Of a DNA stretch of 33,060 nt, positions 7,970 through 15,642 are shown piece after piece (the stretch's first letter is position 1; each line of letters begins with the position of its first letter). Source of the stretch: Planctomycetota bacterium. GTDB lineage: Bacteria; Planctomycetota; Phycisphaerae; Sedimentisphaerales; Anaerobacaceae. The notes under the pieces are model-generated. The model saw only the letters and a list, made by a program, of their open reading frames with translations, ran no database searches and was not told the origin of the DNA. The position numbers and the translations under genes are program-made. The DNA lies in assembly GCA_017885385.1 (NCBI GenBank), contig JAFNGF010000023.1:1-33060 (forward strand), in the 5' to 3' direction.

Positions 7970-9051
7970 ATCCCTAACCGTCTTTGAATTGGGCGTAGGA
8001 GAATCTGCGGCCAGAAAATTGGCTGGTAATGGACGAACCTCTTTGCGATGTCCAGCCATAAGCTATGTCGTGATTGGGTCTCTAAAGTCTTCAGTTCTGA
8101 TGTGTATTCTTTTTCATACCTTTCTGTGCCGATGGGCTGTTGTCTCAAGATGTCGCATCGCCGCATTGTTTCTTTATGCAATTCATTTTTCATTTCGCCC
8201 GTGGCAAGTATAGGCCGATAGTCTTCGTCTCTGAGTATAGGAATCGCTTCCCATTTAATGATTCTTTTATCTGCGATTATTATGCTGAGTATTATAGACC
8301 AATCGGTGTCTTTGAAGTGACTGTCAAAGATGAAGTTACCCAGACTATAAGCAACCAAGAAATTGTCGGCACTATCAATACCCTGTACAACATGGGAATG
8401 ATGACCTATGATTAGTAAGGCACCTGCATCAGCAAATTGCCGCGCTACTTTTCTTTGCCATATGCTCGGACGGTCTATTAATTCATCGCCCCAATGAACT
8501 GAGACTATCACAAGATTATCTTTGGCTGCTTTGGCTTCTATTGTCTGGATTACATTATCCAGATTGCTGTTGAAAGCATACTTGCCGTTGTGGAAGCAGG
8601 CCCCGATTACAGCAACTGGTTGGTCGCCGAACCTCATAGATAGAGGTTCATTCCCCATTTGGAAGCGACCATTTTTGCCCGCGCCGACTGTTTTTACCCC
8701 GGCCTTTTCCAATTGCTGGACCGTGTCGACCGCAGATTCAAGACCTTGCTCAAGAATATGATTGTTGGCAACATGTGCTACTGTTACTCCCCACTTCGCA
8801 AGATATGCAGCCGTTGTCGGACGGCCTCGCATGTGCAGACTACGCAGGCTGTTTTGCTGGCGACCGATATCAGATAGAACACACTCCAAATTGCAGAGTA
8901 CCATATCGTGTGAAGCGAAGACATCGACGATCTCACGCGGCAAAAAATCGCTGCCAAACTTGTCTAATCCGGAGGCGACACCACATCCGAGCAGGTGAAA
9001 TGAGTCTCCACACATTGTATCACCAACACAGGCTATCTTCAGCGCACCCAT
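7963..9051 (-). CDS. CapA-family (PgsA/CapA) metallophosphatase-fold protein
   Basis: This 362-residue protein of the CapA family has a calcineurin-like fold associated with poly-gamma-glutamate and capsule synthesis. The motifs are complete: GDT at 10-12, NLE at 54-56, ANNH at 95-98, HWG at 186-188, GHHSHVVQG at 216-224 and SLGNF at 236-240. I see no signal peptide or membrane anchor. Bacillus CapA is membrane-anchored, so this one may act in the cytoplasm or with a membrane partner. It starts in a TGATG overlap with the GT4 gene and ends in a 7-base overlap with the PssD-like gene. Biochemical function in this family is poorly established. No CapB/CapC ligase is visible, so poly-glutamate synthesis itself is not supported. 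Confidence 0.88.
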   Translation of the reverse strand: MGALKIACVGDTMCGDSFHLLGCGVASGLDKFGSDFLPREIVDVFASHDMVLCNLECVLSDIGRQQNSLRSLHMRGRPTTAAYLAKWGVTVAHVANNHILEQGLESAVDTVQQLEKAGVKTVGAGKNGRFQMGNEPLSMRFGDQPVAVIGACFHNGKYAFNSNLDNVIQTIEAKAAKDNLVIVSVHWGDELIDRPSIWQRKVARQFADAGALLIIGHHSHVVQGIDSADNFLVAYSLGNFIFDSHFKDTDWSIILSIIIADKRIIKWEAIPILRDEDYRPILATGEMKNELHKETMRRCDILRQQPIGTERYEKEYTSELKTLETQSRHSLWLDIAKRFVHYQPIFWPQILLRPIQRRLGIW

Positions 9052-10271
9052 CAGCTAATTTCCTCTGTCGGTTGCCTTACAGGGTGGAATTTGCTGCTCT
9101 GTTTCATTGCGATTGCTTTTTCAATAAGCTCGGAGATTTTTTCCACATGCGTATCCCAGCTATGTTGCCCGGCAATTTCAATTCGCTTTCGGGCCCGTTC
9201 CGGGGTATCGTTACGCAACTCCCATCGAATAGCGTCGGCAAATTGCTCCTTATTATAAGCAATGCTGATAACGTCGGAATACTGCTTTGTTTCTTCGATC
9301 GGAACTGAGACAATTGGTTTGCCGGAGGCCATATATTCAAACATTTTCAGTGGATTGCAGCATTTTATCCACTCGCTCATTATCCATTGCAGCAAACATA
9401 CATCGAAACACGCGCACAACTGGCGAACCTTTTCGTAAGGCATCCGACCTAAAAGGTGTACGTTTTTCAGCCGAGCCAACTCGGAGTAATCACCGCCGGT
9501 AATCTGGCCGGCAAATACAAACGAAACATCCCGCAACTGTCTGGCACAGTACAGCAGCAGTTCAATATCATTGTGCGCAGTCATCGTTCCGAAATATCCT
9601 GCAATTGGCCGGGGTACATTGGCCAATTCTTCAACCGGTTCACTCTTCTGTGCAGCCTCTTGGAACAGATCAAAATCTACTCCGTGCGGTATGTAGAACA
9701 CGTTTTCTCTCTGCGTCTGTTTCCTATCGTACAGTTCTTTGGACACACAGATCATCAAATCGCTCTCATCGGAAATGCGTTTTTCGCGTTGGTTCAACAA
9801 TAAGGAATTGCCTGTGTAGGAATCGCTGGCAAACAGGTCAGAGACATGATATACCTTCAGCGTAGAATTGAACCAGCTCATCATGTTGGCTGCACGGATG
9901 TTCTCCAGCCAAAGTATCGGTTCCGATATCCCGATACGCCAACAAGCTGTTTTTAGCTGTAGTTTAAGCAGAGAATTGTTAAGAATATCTACTATCTTTC
10001 TGCCCTGGAGGGGAATGAAGATAGGGCTGAATACGTAGAGGTTCTTTTCCGGCTGGCGCAGACACTTGGCGATGCTCTTCACCTTTCTGCCGATTCGCGC
10101 CACGAATCCCTTTTTGCCCTTTGCCGCTCTGACCATATCGGAACCGAAAGGATTTATGTAGAGAACCCTGTTGCTTTTGGCAAATCTCCGCATCAAGTGC
10201 GTAGTGCAACTAGGGTTCATACCCCACCAGTCACTTGGGGCAAAACATATTATGTTATAGTCTGATAACAC
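9051..10271 (-). CDS. Glycosyltransferase family 4-like
   Basis: This 406-residue GT-B retaining glycosyltransferase has an acceptor-binding N-terminal half and a donor-binding C-terminal half. Visible signatures are IPHGVDF at 194-200, GYFGTM at 225-230, FAGQITGG near 253 and NPLKMFEYMASGKPIV at 306-321, the nucleotide-sugar site with the E-x7-E-type region. It resembles GT4 proteins of EPS clusters such as TuaH-like enzymes. It should transfer one sugar to the growing lipid-linked repeat unit on the cytoplasmic face. The start is GTG at 10271 with only a weak ribosome site (GAAGA). It lies 23 bases downstream of the CapK-like gene and overlaps capA. Confidence 0.9.
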   Translation of the reverse strand: MLSDYNIICFAPSDWWGMNPSCTTHLMRRFAKSNRVLYINPFGSDMVRAAKGKKGFVARIGRKVKSIAKCLRQPEKNLYVFSPIFIPLQGRKIVDILNNSLLKLQLKTACWRIGISEPILWLENIRAANMMSWFNSTLKVYHVSDLFASDSYTGNSLLLNQREKRISDESDLMICVSKELYDRKQTQRENVFYIPHGVDFDLFQEAAQKSEPVEELANVPRPIAGYFGTMTAHNDIELLLYCARQLRDVSFVFAGQITGGDYSELARLKNVHLLGRMPYEKVRQLCACFDVCLLQWIMSEWIKCCNPLKMFEYMASGKPIVSVPIEETKQYSDVISIAYNKEQFADAIRWELRNDTPERARKRIEIAGQHSWDTHVEKISELIEKAIAMKQSSKFHPVRQPTEEIS

Positions 10272-10294
10272 TGCGGTCGATCTTCTATGTTTAT

Positions 10295-11665
10295 CTAATG
10301 GTGCTCCGCCATGACAAAAGAGAGGAACTTGCCGCTCGGCGTCTGGTTTATTTGACGAGTCGGTCGAATGCTGAGGTTGAATTCATCGGGGAGCTCTCTT
10401 TCCAACAATTCGCGGAGTTGTTGCGCGTGCTTCTCCGAGAAACCCTCAGCCGGGACATACTCCAGCACGACATCACTGGCGCTCTCCTGAATGACCTGTC
10501 CGGCCAGTACCGGCATCTCGTACATCCCATACAGCACATGGGCAAGGAGGCACTCAATCGCCGTCGCCCCCAAACGCCTGCCGGAGGGCGTGACCATGGC
10601 ATCGCTCTCACGTCCTACAATACGAGCAATCATGGGGAAGTGACGTCCGCAAGGACACTCTTCATCGCTGGGGAGAACAAGGTCGCCCATCTTATACCGG
10701 ATGAGGGGCATGGCCATGTTCCAAAACCCCGTCGCGATGATCTGACAGCAGTCCTCGTTCGGCGGATCCGCCCGCTCCAACTCGGTCAGTCCGTACTCAG
10801 GCAGAATATGGTAACGACCATGCTCACACGTGTGTATGTAGCATACACGCTCTGCACTGCCGTAGAAATCAAAAACAGGGCAATCAAAGGCTTCTGAGAT
10901 AACTTGCCTCTTGCCATCGTCGAGGGTCTCCGCAGTGGTCAGGACACACTTCAGTGGCAGGCGTATACCCTTCTGCAGACACCCTCTGCCCAAGACAGAT
11001 GCCGCCGACGGATAGGCCACCAGCACCTTGACGCCGTAACAGCGCATGGCATCCACAAATGTTGGCACAACATCCGGTGACAGGTGAAACGCCGACAGCG
11101 TTAACTCCTTCATGCTTGCATCGTAGACATAAGGCTTATGCAGTTTCTCGCTTGGGGAGGCAACGACACGGCCCATCATGTAGGCCACGCTGTCCCTACG
11201 ACCCACACTCGCCCAGTCGAATTGCCGTCGGACGAATGCGTGTTCGTTTCCTATCGAAAACAAATCGCGCCTTAACGGCACCGGCAATCCTGTCGTCCCA
11301 CCGGTGTGGGCGGTATTGAGTAGGAACTGCGGATACCGGCAGGAGACAATACCATCGCCGATTTCCTTGAGGTCCTTCTTGCTGATGATGGGGAACCGCC
11401 GGATATCCTCCAGTTCCCGGATGTCCTGCGGGTGAATCCCCAGCACGTCCATCTTGCCCCGCCAGTAGGGCACGGTCCTGTAGGCGTGCGCGACCACCTT
11501 CTTCAGCAGCGACAACTGGATCTCACGCAATTGCTCAGGCTTATACCACTGTGTCTTGCTCAACCACCGCCGACGGACCCAAAACGTACCTGTGTACCTT
11601 TTGACCAAGAGAGTCTTACAACCACGGAGTGTTGCCTTGACGTCTCTAAGCGTTCGAATGTACAT
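10295..11665 (-). CDS. CapK/PaaK-type adenylate-forming ligase
   Basis: This 456-residue member of the phenylacetate-CoA ligase-like ANL subfamily (CapK in capsule clusters) activates a carboxylic acid as acyl-AMP and passes it to CoA or an amine. The ATP-binding loop is TAHTGGTTGLP at 118-128, FYGSAER is at 267-273, YKMGDL at 324-329 and the C-terminal-domain lysine motif PSGKF at 443-447. A CPCG at 337-340 matches the Cys pair common in PaaK relatives. I chose ATG 11665, preceded by GAGGG at about 5 bases. An upstream start at 11731 would add 22 Arg-rich residues. The gene is G+C-rich (40 of 60 in 10561-10620). In this context it may activate an amino or organic acid that decorates the polymer (inference). 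Confidence 0.88.
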   Translation of the reverse strand: MYIRTLRDVKATLRGCKTLLVKRYTGTFWVRRRWLSKTQWYKPEQLREIQLSLLKKVVAHAYRTVPYWRGKMDVLGIHPQDIRELEDIRRFPIISKKDLKEIGDGIVSCRYPQFLLNTAHTGGTTGLPVPLRRDLFSIGNEHAFVRRQFDWASVGRRDSVAYMMGRVVASPSEKLHKPYVYDASMKELTLSAFHLSPDVVPTFVDAMRCYGVKVLVAYPSAASVLGRGCLQKGIRLPLKCVLTTAETLDDGKRQVISEAFDCPVFDFYGSAERVCYIHTCEHGRYHILPEYGLTELERADPPNEDCCQIIATGFWNMAMPLIRYKMGDLVLPSDEECPCGRHFPMIARIVGRESDAMVTPSGRRLGATAIECLLAHVLYGMYEMPVLAGQVIQESASDVVLEYVPAEGFSEKHAQQLRELLERELPDEFNLSIRPTRQINQTPSGKFLSFVMAEHH

Positions 11666-11818
11666 GTCAACCCTCTTCTTGGCAGAGAAGCCTAATGGGC
11701 TAGACCTTGTTCTTCCCGACTCACGTAGCACTGCCGGGCATTGAGCGGCCCTGCTGGCTGACTCAACTCCACCCTTGTGGGATCGTCCCTCTCGATCTCT
11801 GATTTTCCAAATAGGAGT

Positions 11819-12739
11819 CTAACGAAAACTGAACGGATAGCCGAGAAGCGTCATGAGAAGCTCAATACCTCTCCTGGCTGTCTGCAGGTTGTGATCAAGG
11901 ACTGGGTTCAGACCCACGAGATCGATGGATACGACACGGCAGTGGGACGCAATCTGATGACAGATGTAGGCTGCCTCTCTCATATTGAATCCATAAGGTG
12001 AGGGCAGACCTACTCCAGGCGCCACGGTCTCGTGCAAAGAATCAAGATCGAGACTGACATGTACACCATCTGTCTGATCTGTAACGGTTCGTAAACACTC
12101 CCTGACAGTATTGGCTAATCCTTGTTCAATCACATCGAAAAGCGTGAACATGCGTATCCTGTGGTGGTTGACAAAATCAGCTTCACCCGGATCGATATCA
12201 TGCACCCCCAGGAGACAGATGTTCTTGACGTCGACCTTGGGACCGGGTTTTCCAATGTTGACCAGCAGACTCGGTCCAAAGCCGGTAATAATCGCAACGG
12301 GCATGCCGTGCACGTTTCCAGAGGGCGATGTCTCTGGTGTATTCGCGTCTGGATGGGCGTCAATCCACAGACAACCTGCCCGGCATCCAGCCAAGGCAAC
12401 ACCCGCGAGACAGCCGATGGCAAGACTGTGATCTCCCCCCAGACATACGGGCGTTCGCTCCCTCTCGACAGAGTCTGCCACCACACGCGACAACCTCTCG
12501 CAGTAATCTGCAATTAAACCGACATTGTGAGCGGATGTACGGAGATACTCTGCGGAGGCAGAACACGACACGGAAGCAGGCAGGTCAATGTTGCCTATAT
12601 CGCGAAAACACAGTCCTCGTTGGCGGGCAACAGCGAAAAGGCCCGCCTCGCGGAAAGCATCGGGTCCCAACTTCAGACCGAGTTCTTTCACACCCAGATC
12701 TACGGGAACACCTATGAAATCGACATTCTCACATCGCAT
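11819..12739 (-). CDS. Arginase/ureohydrolase-family protein with altered substrate pocket
   Basis: This 306-residue ureohydrolase has all Mn-binding residues of the arginase clade: His104 in GGDHS, Asp127/His129/Asp131 in DAHPDAN, and Asp231/Asp233 in SLDLDS. It also has the arginase-type GNVHGMP (His144) and DIDPGE at 181-186. The Glu that holds the guanidinium group in arginase (DIMEVNP) is Gly276 here (DLVGLNP at 273-279). SLDLDSLHETVAPGVGLP also differs from the usual LDPSFTPATGTP. It probably still hydrolyses a C-N bond, but arginine is not a safe substrate call. It lies 57 bases downstream of the dehydrogenase gene, and 153 non-coding bases separate it from the ligase. The ATG at 12739 fits the family N-terminus (VDFIGVPVDLG). 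Confidence 0.87.
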   Translation of the reverse strand: MRCENVDFIGVPVDLGVKELGLKLGPDAFREAGLFAVARQRGLCFRDIGNIDLPASVSCSASAEYLRTSAHNVGLIADYCERLSRVVADSVERERTPVCLGGDHSLAIGCLAGVALAGCRAGCLWIDAHPDANTPETSPSGNVHGMPVAIITGFGPSLLVNIGKPGPKVDVKNICLLGVHDIDPGEADFVNHHRIRMFTLFDVIEQGLANTVRECLRTVTDQTDGVHVSLDLDSLHETVAPGVGLPSPYGFNMREAAYICHQIASHCRVVSIDLVGLNPVLDHNLQTARRGIELLMTLLGYPFSFR

Positions 12740-12796
12740 TTGATGGCCGTCCAGACATGGCTATATGGAGGATTTCGTGTTTGGCCTGCCACTATT

Positions 12797-13954
12797 CTAC
12801 AGCAAGCTGGTCAATGGTGTGTACTCCAGTCGCTTCTTCTTAGCCGAGTATTCATGCGTGAGTTTTCCTCGGTGACACATCACGGCTTTTCGAAGACCCA
12901 GATCCTTTTCGATTGCCTGGTGAAATCCCGCACTGAGCAGCTTTATGTACGGGAACGTTGCGTCGGTCAGCAATCGCGTCGCGGTGACAGGTACAAGAGA
13001 GGGGATGTGATCAGGGTTGTAGTGAATCACCCCGTTTTCGACGTAGGTTTCTGTCAAGGAATCCGAAGACACACATGTTTCTGCAAGATCTTTGTCACAG
13101 GCAGTCGCATCGCAGAGTATACTGTTAGTAGTCATTTGCCCCAAGTCTTCCCGCCTGATTAGATACTCGCACTTTTCCTTCGGCAGCGTGGCCCGTCTGA
13201 CTGCTGCGAGGATCACAATATCCGCGGATGGCAGATGTTGTCTCAACGCCGCGGTTGACTTGTCAGGGTCTCCCTCATCAAATCTCACTACGTCTATCTG
13301 GCAATGCGACATGACCTCCGGGGAGACATATTGTGCGAGGCGTCGATTGAGCGTCTCGGGGTGTTTGTCCACAACCACAATACCAAAGCGATTCATGGCA
13401 AACACGTTGATGGCATTGCAGCCAATGTGCCCTGCGCCAACAACCATCGTTTTCGCACGCGGCCAGTGCCGAAGGTAGCTGCCACCGAGCATGCCCTTAT
13501 GCTCCACCAGAAGATTCATCGCCTTTCTTGCAAATGCGGCGCCGGTCAGTTCGCTCATGGGCTCAAGCAATGGGAGCCGCCTGTCTCGATCAACCCACTC
13601 GTATGCTATTCCAGTCACGCCGGTATCGACGATGTGTCTTATGTTCGCTGGTGCGATATTCTCATCGAAATGCAGATATGTGAACAGAACGTGCTCGGGC
13701 CCGTAGAAGGCGCATTCAGTCGGCAACGGGCACTTGACTTTCAGAATCAGTTCGGATCTCTTATACAATTCCTCTTGGGAGACGATCCGAGCCCCAGCTT
13801 GCTCGTAGTCACTATCCGCGAATCCAGCCTTCAATCCGGCTGTCTCCTCAACGGAGACGCTGTGGCCCATGGCAACCAACTCAGATACATGATCAGGCCG
13901 TAAGGCCACACGTCCTTCGTCGCGCTTTGTCTCTTTTGGCACTCCTATTTTCAT
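12797..13954 (-). CDS. Alanine/saccharopine dehydrogenase-like NAD(P)-dependent enzyme
   Basis: This 385-residue protein belongs to the AlaDH/PNT superfamily. Arg15 (GRVAL), Lys74 (KVKCP), His95 (TYLHF) and PLLEPMSELTG at 128-138 match alanine dehydrogenase. The Rossmann loop is VVGAGHIG at 171-178. The family's DxAIDQGG segment is CDATACDKD at 281-289, replacing the second Asp with Cys286. The following DHIPSLVP at 315-322 looks more like lysine-forming saccharopine dehydrogenase than like alanine dehydrogenase (NMPxxVP). A reductive or oxidative reaction on an amino acid or opine is likely, but the substrate is uncertain. I chose ATG 13954, which has GAGGTG at about 5 bases. It is the first gene of the G+C-rich cassette, behind a 426-base gap. 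Confidence 0.87.
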   Translation of the reverse strand: MKIGVPKETKRDEGRVALRPDHVSELVAMGHSVSVEETAGLKAGFADSDYEQAGARIVSQEELYKRSELILKVKCPLPTECAFYGPEHVLFTYLHFDENIAPANIRHIVDTGVTGIAYEWVDRDRRLPLLEPMSELTGAAFARKAMNLLVEHKGMLGGSYLRHWPRAKTMVVGAGHIGCNAINVFAMNRFGIVVVDKHPETLNRRLAQYVSPEVMSHCQIDVVRFDEGDPDKSTAALRQHLPSADIVILAAVRRATLPKEKCEYLIRREDLGQMTTNSILCDATACDKDLAETCVSSDSLTETYVENGVIHYNPDHIPSLVPVTATRLLTDATFPYIKLLSAGFHQAIEKDLGLRKAVMCHRGKLTHEYSAKKKRLEYTPLTSLL

Positions 13955-14380
13955 TCGGTTCACCTCAGAAAGACCACCGGCCAAACCCCACGGCGACAAT
14001 CACAACCGAGATTCGGGCAACCCAGCAGCATACGTTCCTCTTGACAAATCATTCTTGGTCGATGACAGAAACAGACTCCCATTACTCATTCGCTCATATG
14101 AAAGACCTCACTCACGAAACTTATGTTCCCCATCCCTCTCGCGAGGCGACGCGAGCCCCGCGCGGACCGACCGCACCGGTACCTGTAAAACAAAGAATAC
14201 GCCGGTCGATAATGCAAAACCAACTTTCAACACGGTGTCATCTCCTAAAAGCTACCATTATGTTTCCAAACGTTTCCACCACTGAATAAGCCATTCACGT
14301 GCACAACTTCAACCAGGCAACACACACAATACGTCTGCCTTTCCACCGAAGACTATAACCTTGTATTACCTGTGAGGGTG
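13955..14380. other. 426-base intergenic region upstream of the cassette
   Basis: This region separates the DegT gene from the dehydrogenase gene and marks the upstream edge of the G+C-rich cassette. It holds one 41-codon minus-strand frame (14108-14233) and an 8-base palindrome AAACGTTT at 14268-14275. Otherwise I see no gene, RNA or clear promoter. Its length suggests that the cassette has its own transcription signal. Confidence 0.45.
14108..14233 (-). CDS. Possible small secreted or membrane peptide (41 aa)
   Basis: A GTG-initiated frame of 41 codons is preceded by TAGGAGATGACACC, a good ribosome site at about 8 bases. The first 25 residues look like a signal peptide: one Lys, then VGFALSTGVFFVLQVPV, then a small-residue site VRAGLA. 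The remaining 16 residues are charged. It could be a genuine small peptide, the remnant of a longer exported protein, or chance. I recognise no family. The ribosome site and hydrophobic profile are the only support. Confidence 0.25.
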   Translation of the reverse strand: MLKVGFALSTGVFFVLQVPVRSVRAGLASPRERDGEHKFRE

Positions 14381-15568
14381 CTACCGATCCTCGCGAATGA
14401 AGGCCACAACTTTTTCAGCAATAAACGCAATGTGTTCGGAATTTAGCTGTGGGTGCACAGGCAGTGCTAAAATATGGTCTTTGAGAAAACAGGCATCTGG
14501 AAACTCGTCCCAAGGGAGAGCCGGGTGATACCCAGCCCACCATTCTATAGCAGCGATGGACAGTTCGTTGAGCTTTCGGTACAAGTAGACACGGTTTTTA
14601 ACAATCACGGGAAAATACAGTGGACAGACACCTTCGGGCAGTGTCTTGAAAAGAGGTTCTATCCCTTTGGCTTCAGCTAACATATTCAGCAATAGTGTAA
14701 AGTTATTTCGCCGTTTGGTTACTATCGTTGTGATGTCGAAAGTCTTTAGCAGGCGTTTAGTTAATCTGGAGATAGCTTTATCCGTGAAATCTTCGTCGTA
14801 ATAAAAGCTTTTGGGCACATCAGGCGGCAGAGCCTGGTGCGGGGGTTCCATATATCTTGTGTACGCCTGATATCTTTCCAACAATGGCCAGAACAGTGGA
14901 AACAATCTTGTGCCGGAAGCCGAGCGCAAAGAGTTTCTTTTCAGGAGTGATAGTGTCTCCTTTGCTACTAGTGAGAACGGTGCCCGGTGAAGCTCCCAAT
15001 CGTTTTTTGCAAGGTCTGTGCTGTTGATTACAAGTGCCCCACCATCTGGAACAGGCAACGACTTTGGAAAGCTGAAGATTGATATATCGCCTGTTGAGCC
15101 AAGTTTAGTTGAGCCATCACGACTGAATAACGCCAATGCACAATCTTCGATAAGGTATATATTTCTGTCTATGCAAAGTCTTCTAATCTCATTTATCGGC
15201 TGTGGAAAGCCAAAGTAGTGGGTTACATATACGGCCCTGGTTCTCTTGGTGATACGGCTTTGGAGATCAGCAAGGTCAATCAGGCCTGACTTTTGGACAC
15301 GGTAAAGAACCACTGAAACACCATAAGTAACCAGTGGGTCAATTTCTGCTCCACAGTTGTATGCAGGAACCAGGACCTCGGTCTCTGGCGATAGATGGAG
15401 AAACTCACATGCCCGACGAATAGCGGTTCTGCCTCTGTGCACATAATATATCCGCCCTTTGGGCAACCATGTAGTTGCACTATGTTTGGAGTGTTGACCA
15501 GCCAATGAAATAAGACTAAAAGAATGATGTCCACAGTATAATATGTTTGTCTCTTCCTGCATTATCAT
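14381..15568 (-). CDS. DegT/DnrJ/EryC1/StrS-family aminotransferase
   Basis: This 395-residue PLP-dependent enzyme belongs to the sugar aminotransferase family that makes amino sugars from keto-sugar nucleotides. RIYYVHRGRTAIR (39-51) matches the cofactor-binding start, VLVPAYNCG is at 66-73, EDCA at 141-144 gives the pyridine-binding Asp142, and the Schiff-base lysine is Lys169 in SFPKSLPVPDGG. The usual histidine variants of dehydratases are absent, so aminotransfer is likely. It sits 74 bases after a FemAB-like gene and would supply an amino sugar, or aminate another carbonyl precursor. Members in exosortase/EPS clusters are common, but the substrate is not predictable. The ATG at 15568 has a weak ribosome site; an ATG two codons later is equally possible. 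Confidence 0.88.
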   Translation of the reverse strand: MIMQEETNILYCGHHSFSLISLAGQHSKHSATTWLPKGRIYYVHRGRTAIRRACEFLHLSPETEVLVPAYNCGAEIDPLVTYGVSVVLYRVQKSGLIDLADLQSRITKRTRAVYVTHYFGFPQPINEIRRLCIDRNIYLIEDCALALFSRDGSTKLGSTGDISIFSFPKSLPVPDGGALVINSTDLAKNDWELHRAPFSLVAKETLSLLKRNSLRSASGTRLFPLFWPLLERYQAYTRYMEPPHQALPPDVPKSFYYDEDFTDKAISRLTKRLLKTFDITTIVTKRRNNFTLLLNMLAEAKGIEPLFKTLPEGVCPLYFPVIVKNRVYLYRKLNELSIAAIEWWAGYHPALPWDEFPDACFLKDHILALPVHPQLNSEHIAFIAEKVVAFIREDR

Positions 15569-15642
15569 TAGTTCTCAAAGATTCCTGAAGGCGGCCGTTT
15601 GATTACTTTGTACTGAGCAAATAATGCTTAGGGAACCCCTAC

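Noticed and set aside
7963..9051. Poly-gamma-glutamate synthesis operon suggested by CapA
   Set aside because: No CapB ligase or CapC is present, and CapA-family proteins occur widely in EPS loci without poly-glutamate.
12111..12717. Several plus-strand frames over 100 residues opposite the arginase-like gene
   Set aside because: These are shadows produced by the high G+C of the real minus-strand gene, and their translations show no domain motifs.
14268..14275. AAACGTTT palindrome resembling a LacI-family operator core
   Set aside because: The symmetry does not extend beyond eight bases, no regulator gene is nearby, and such short palindromes are expected by chance.
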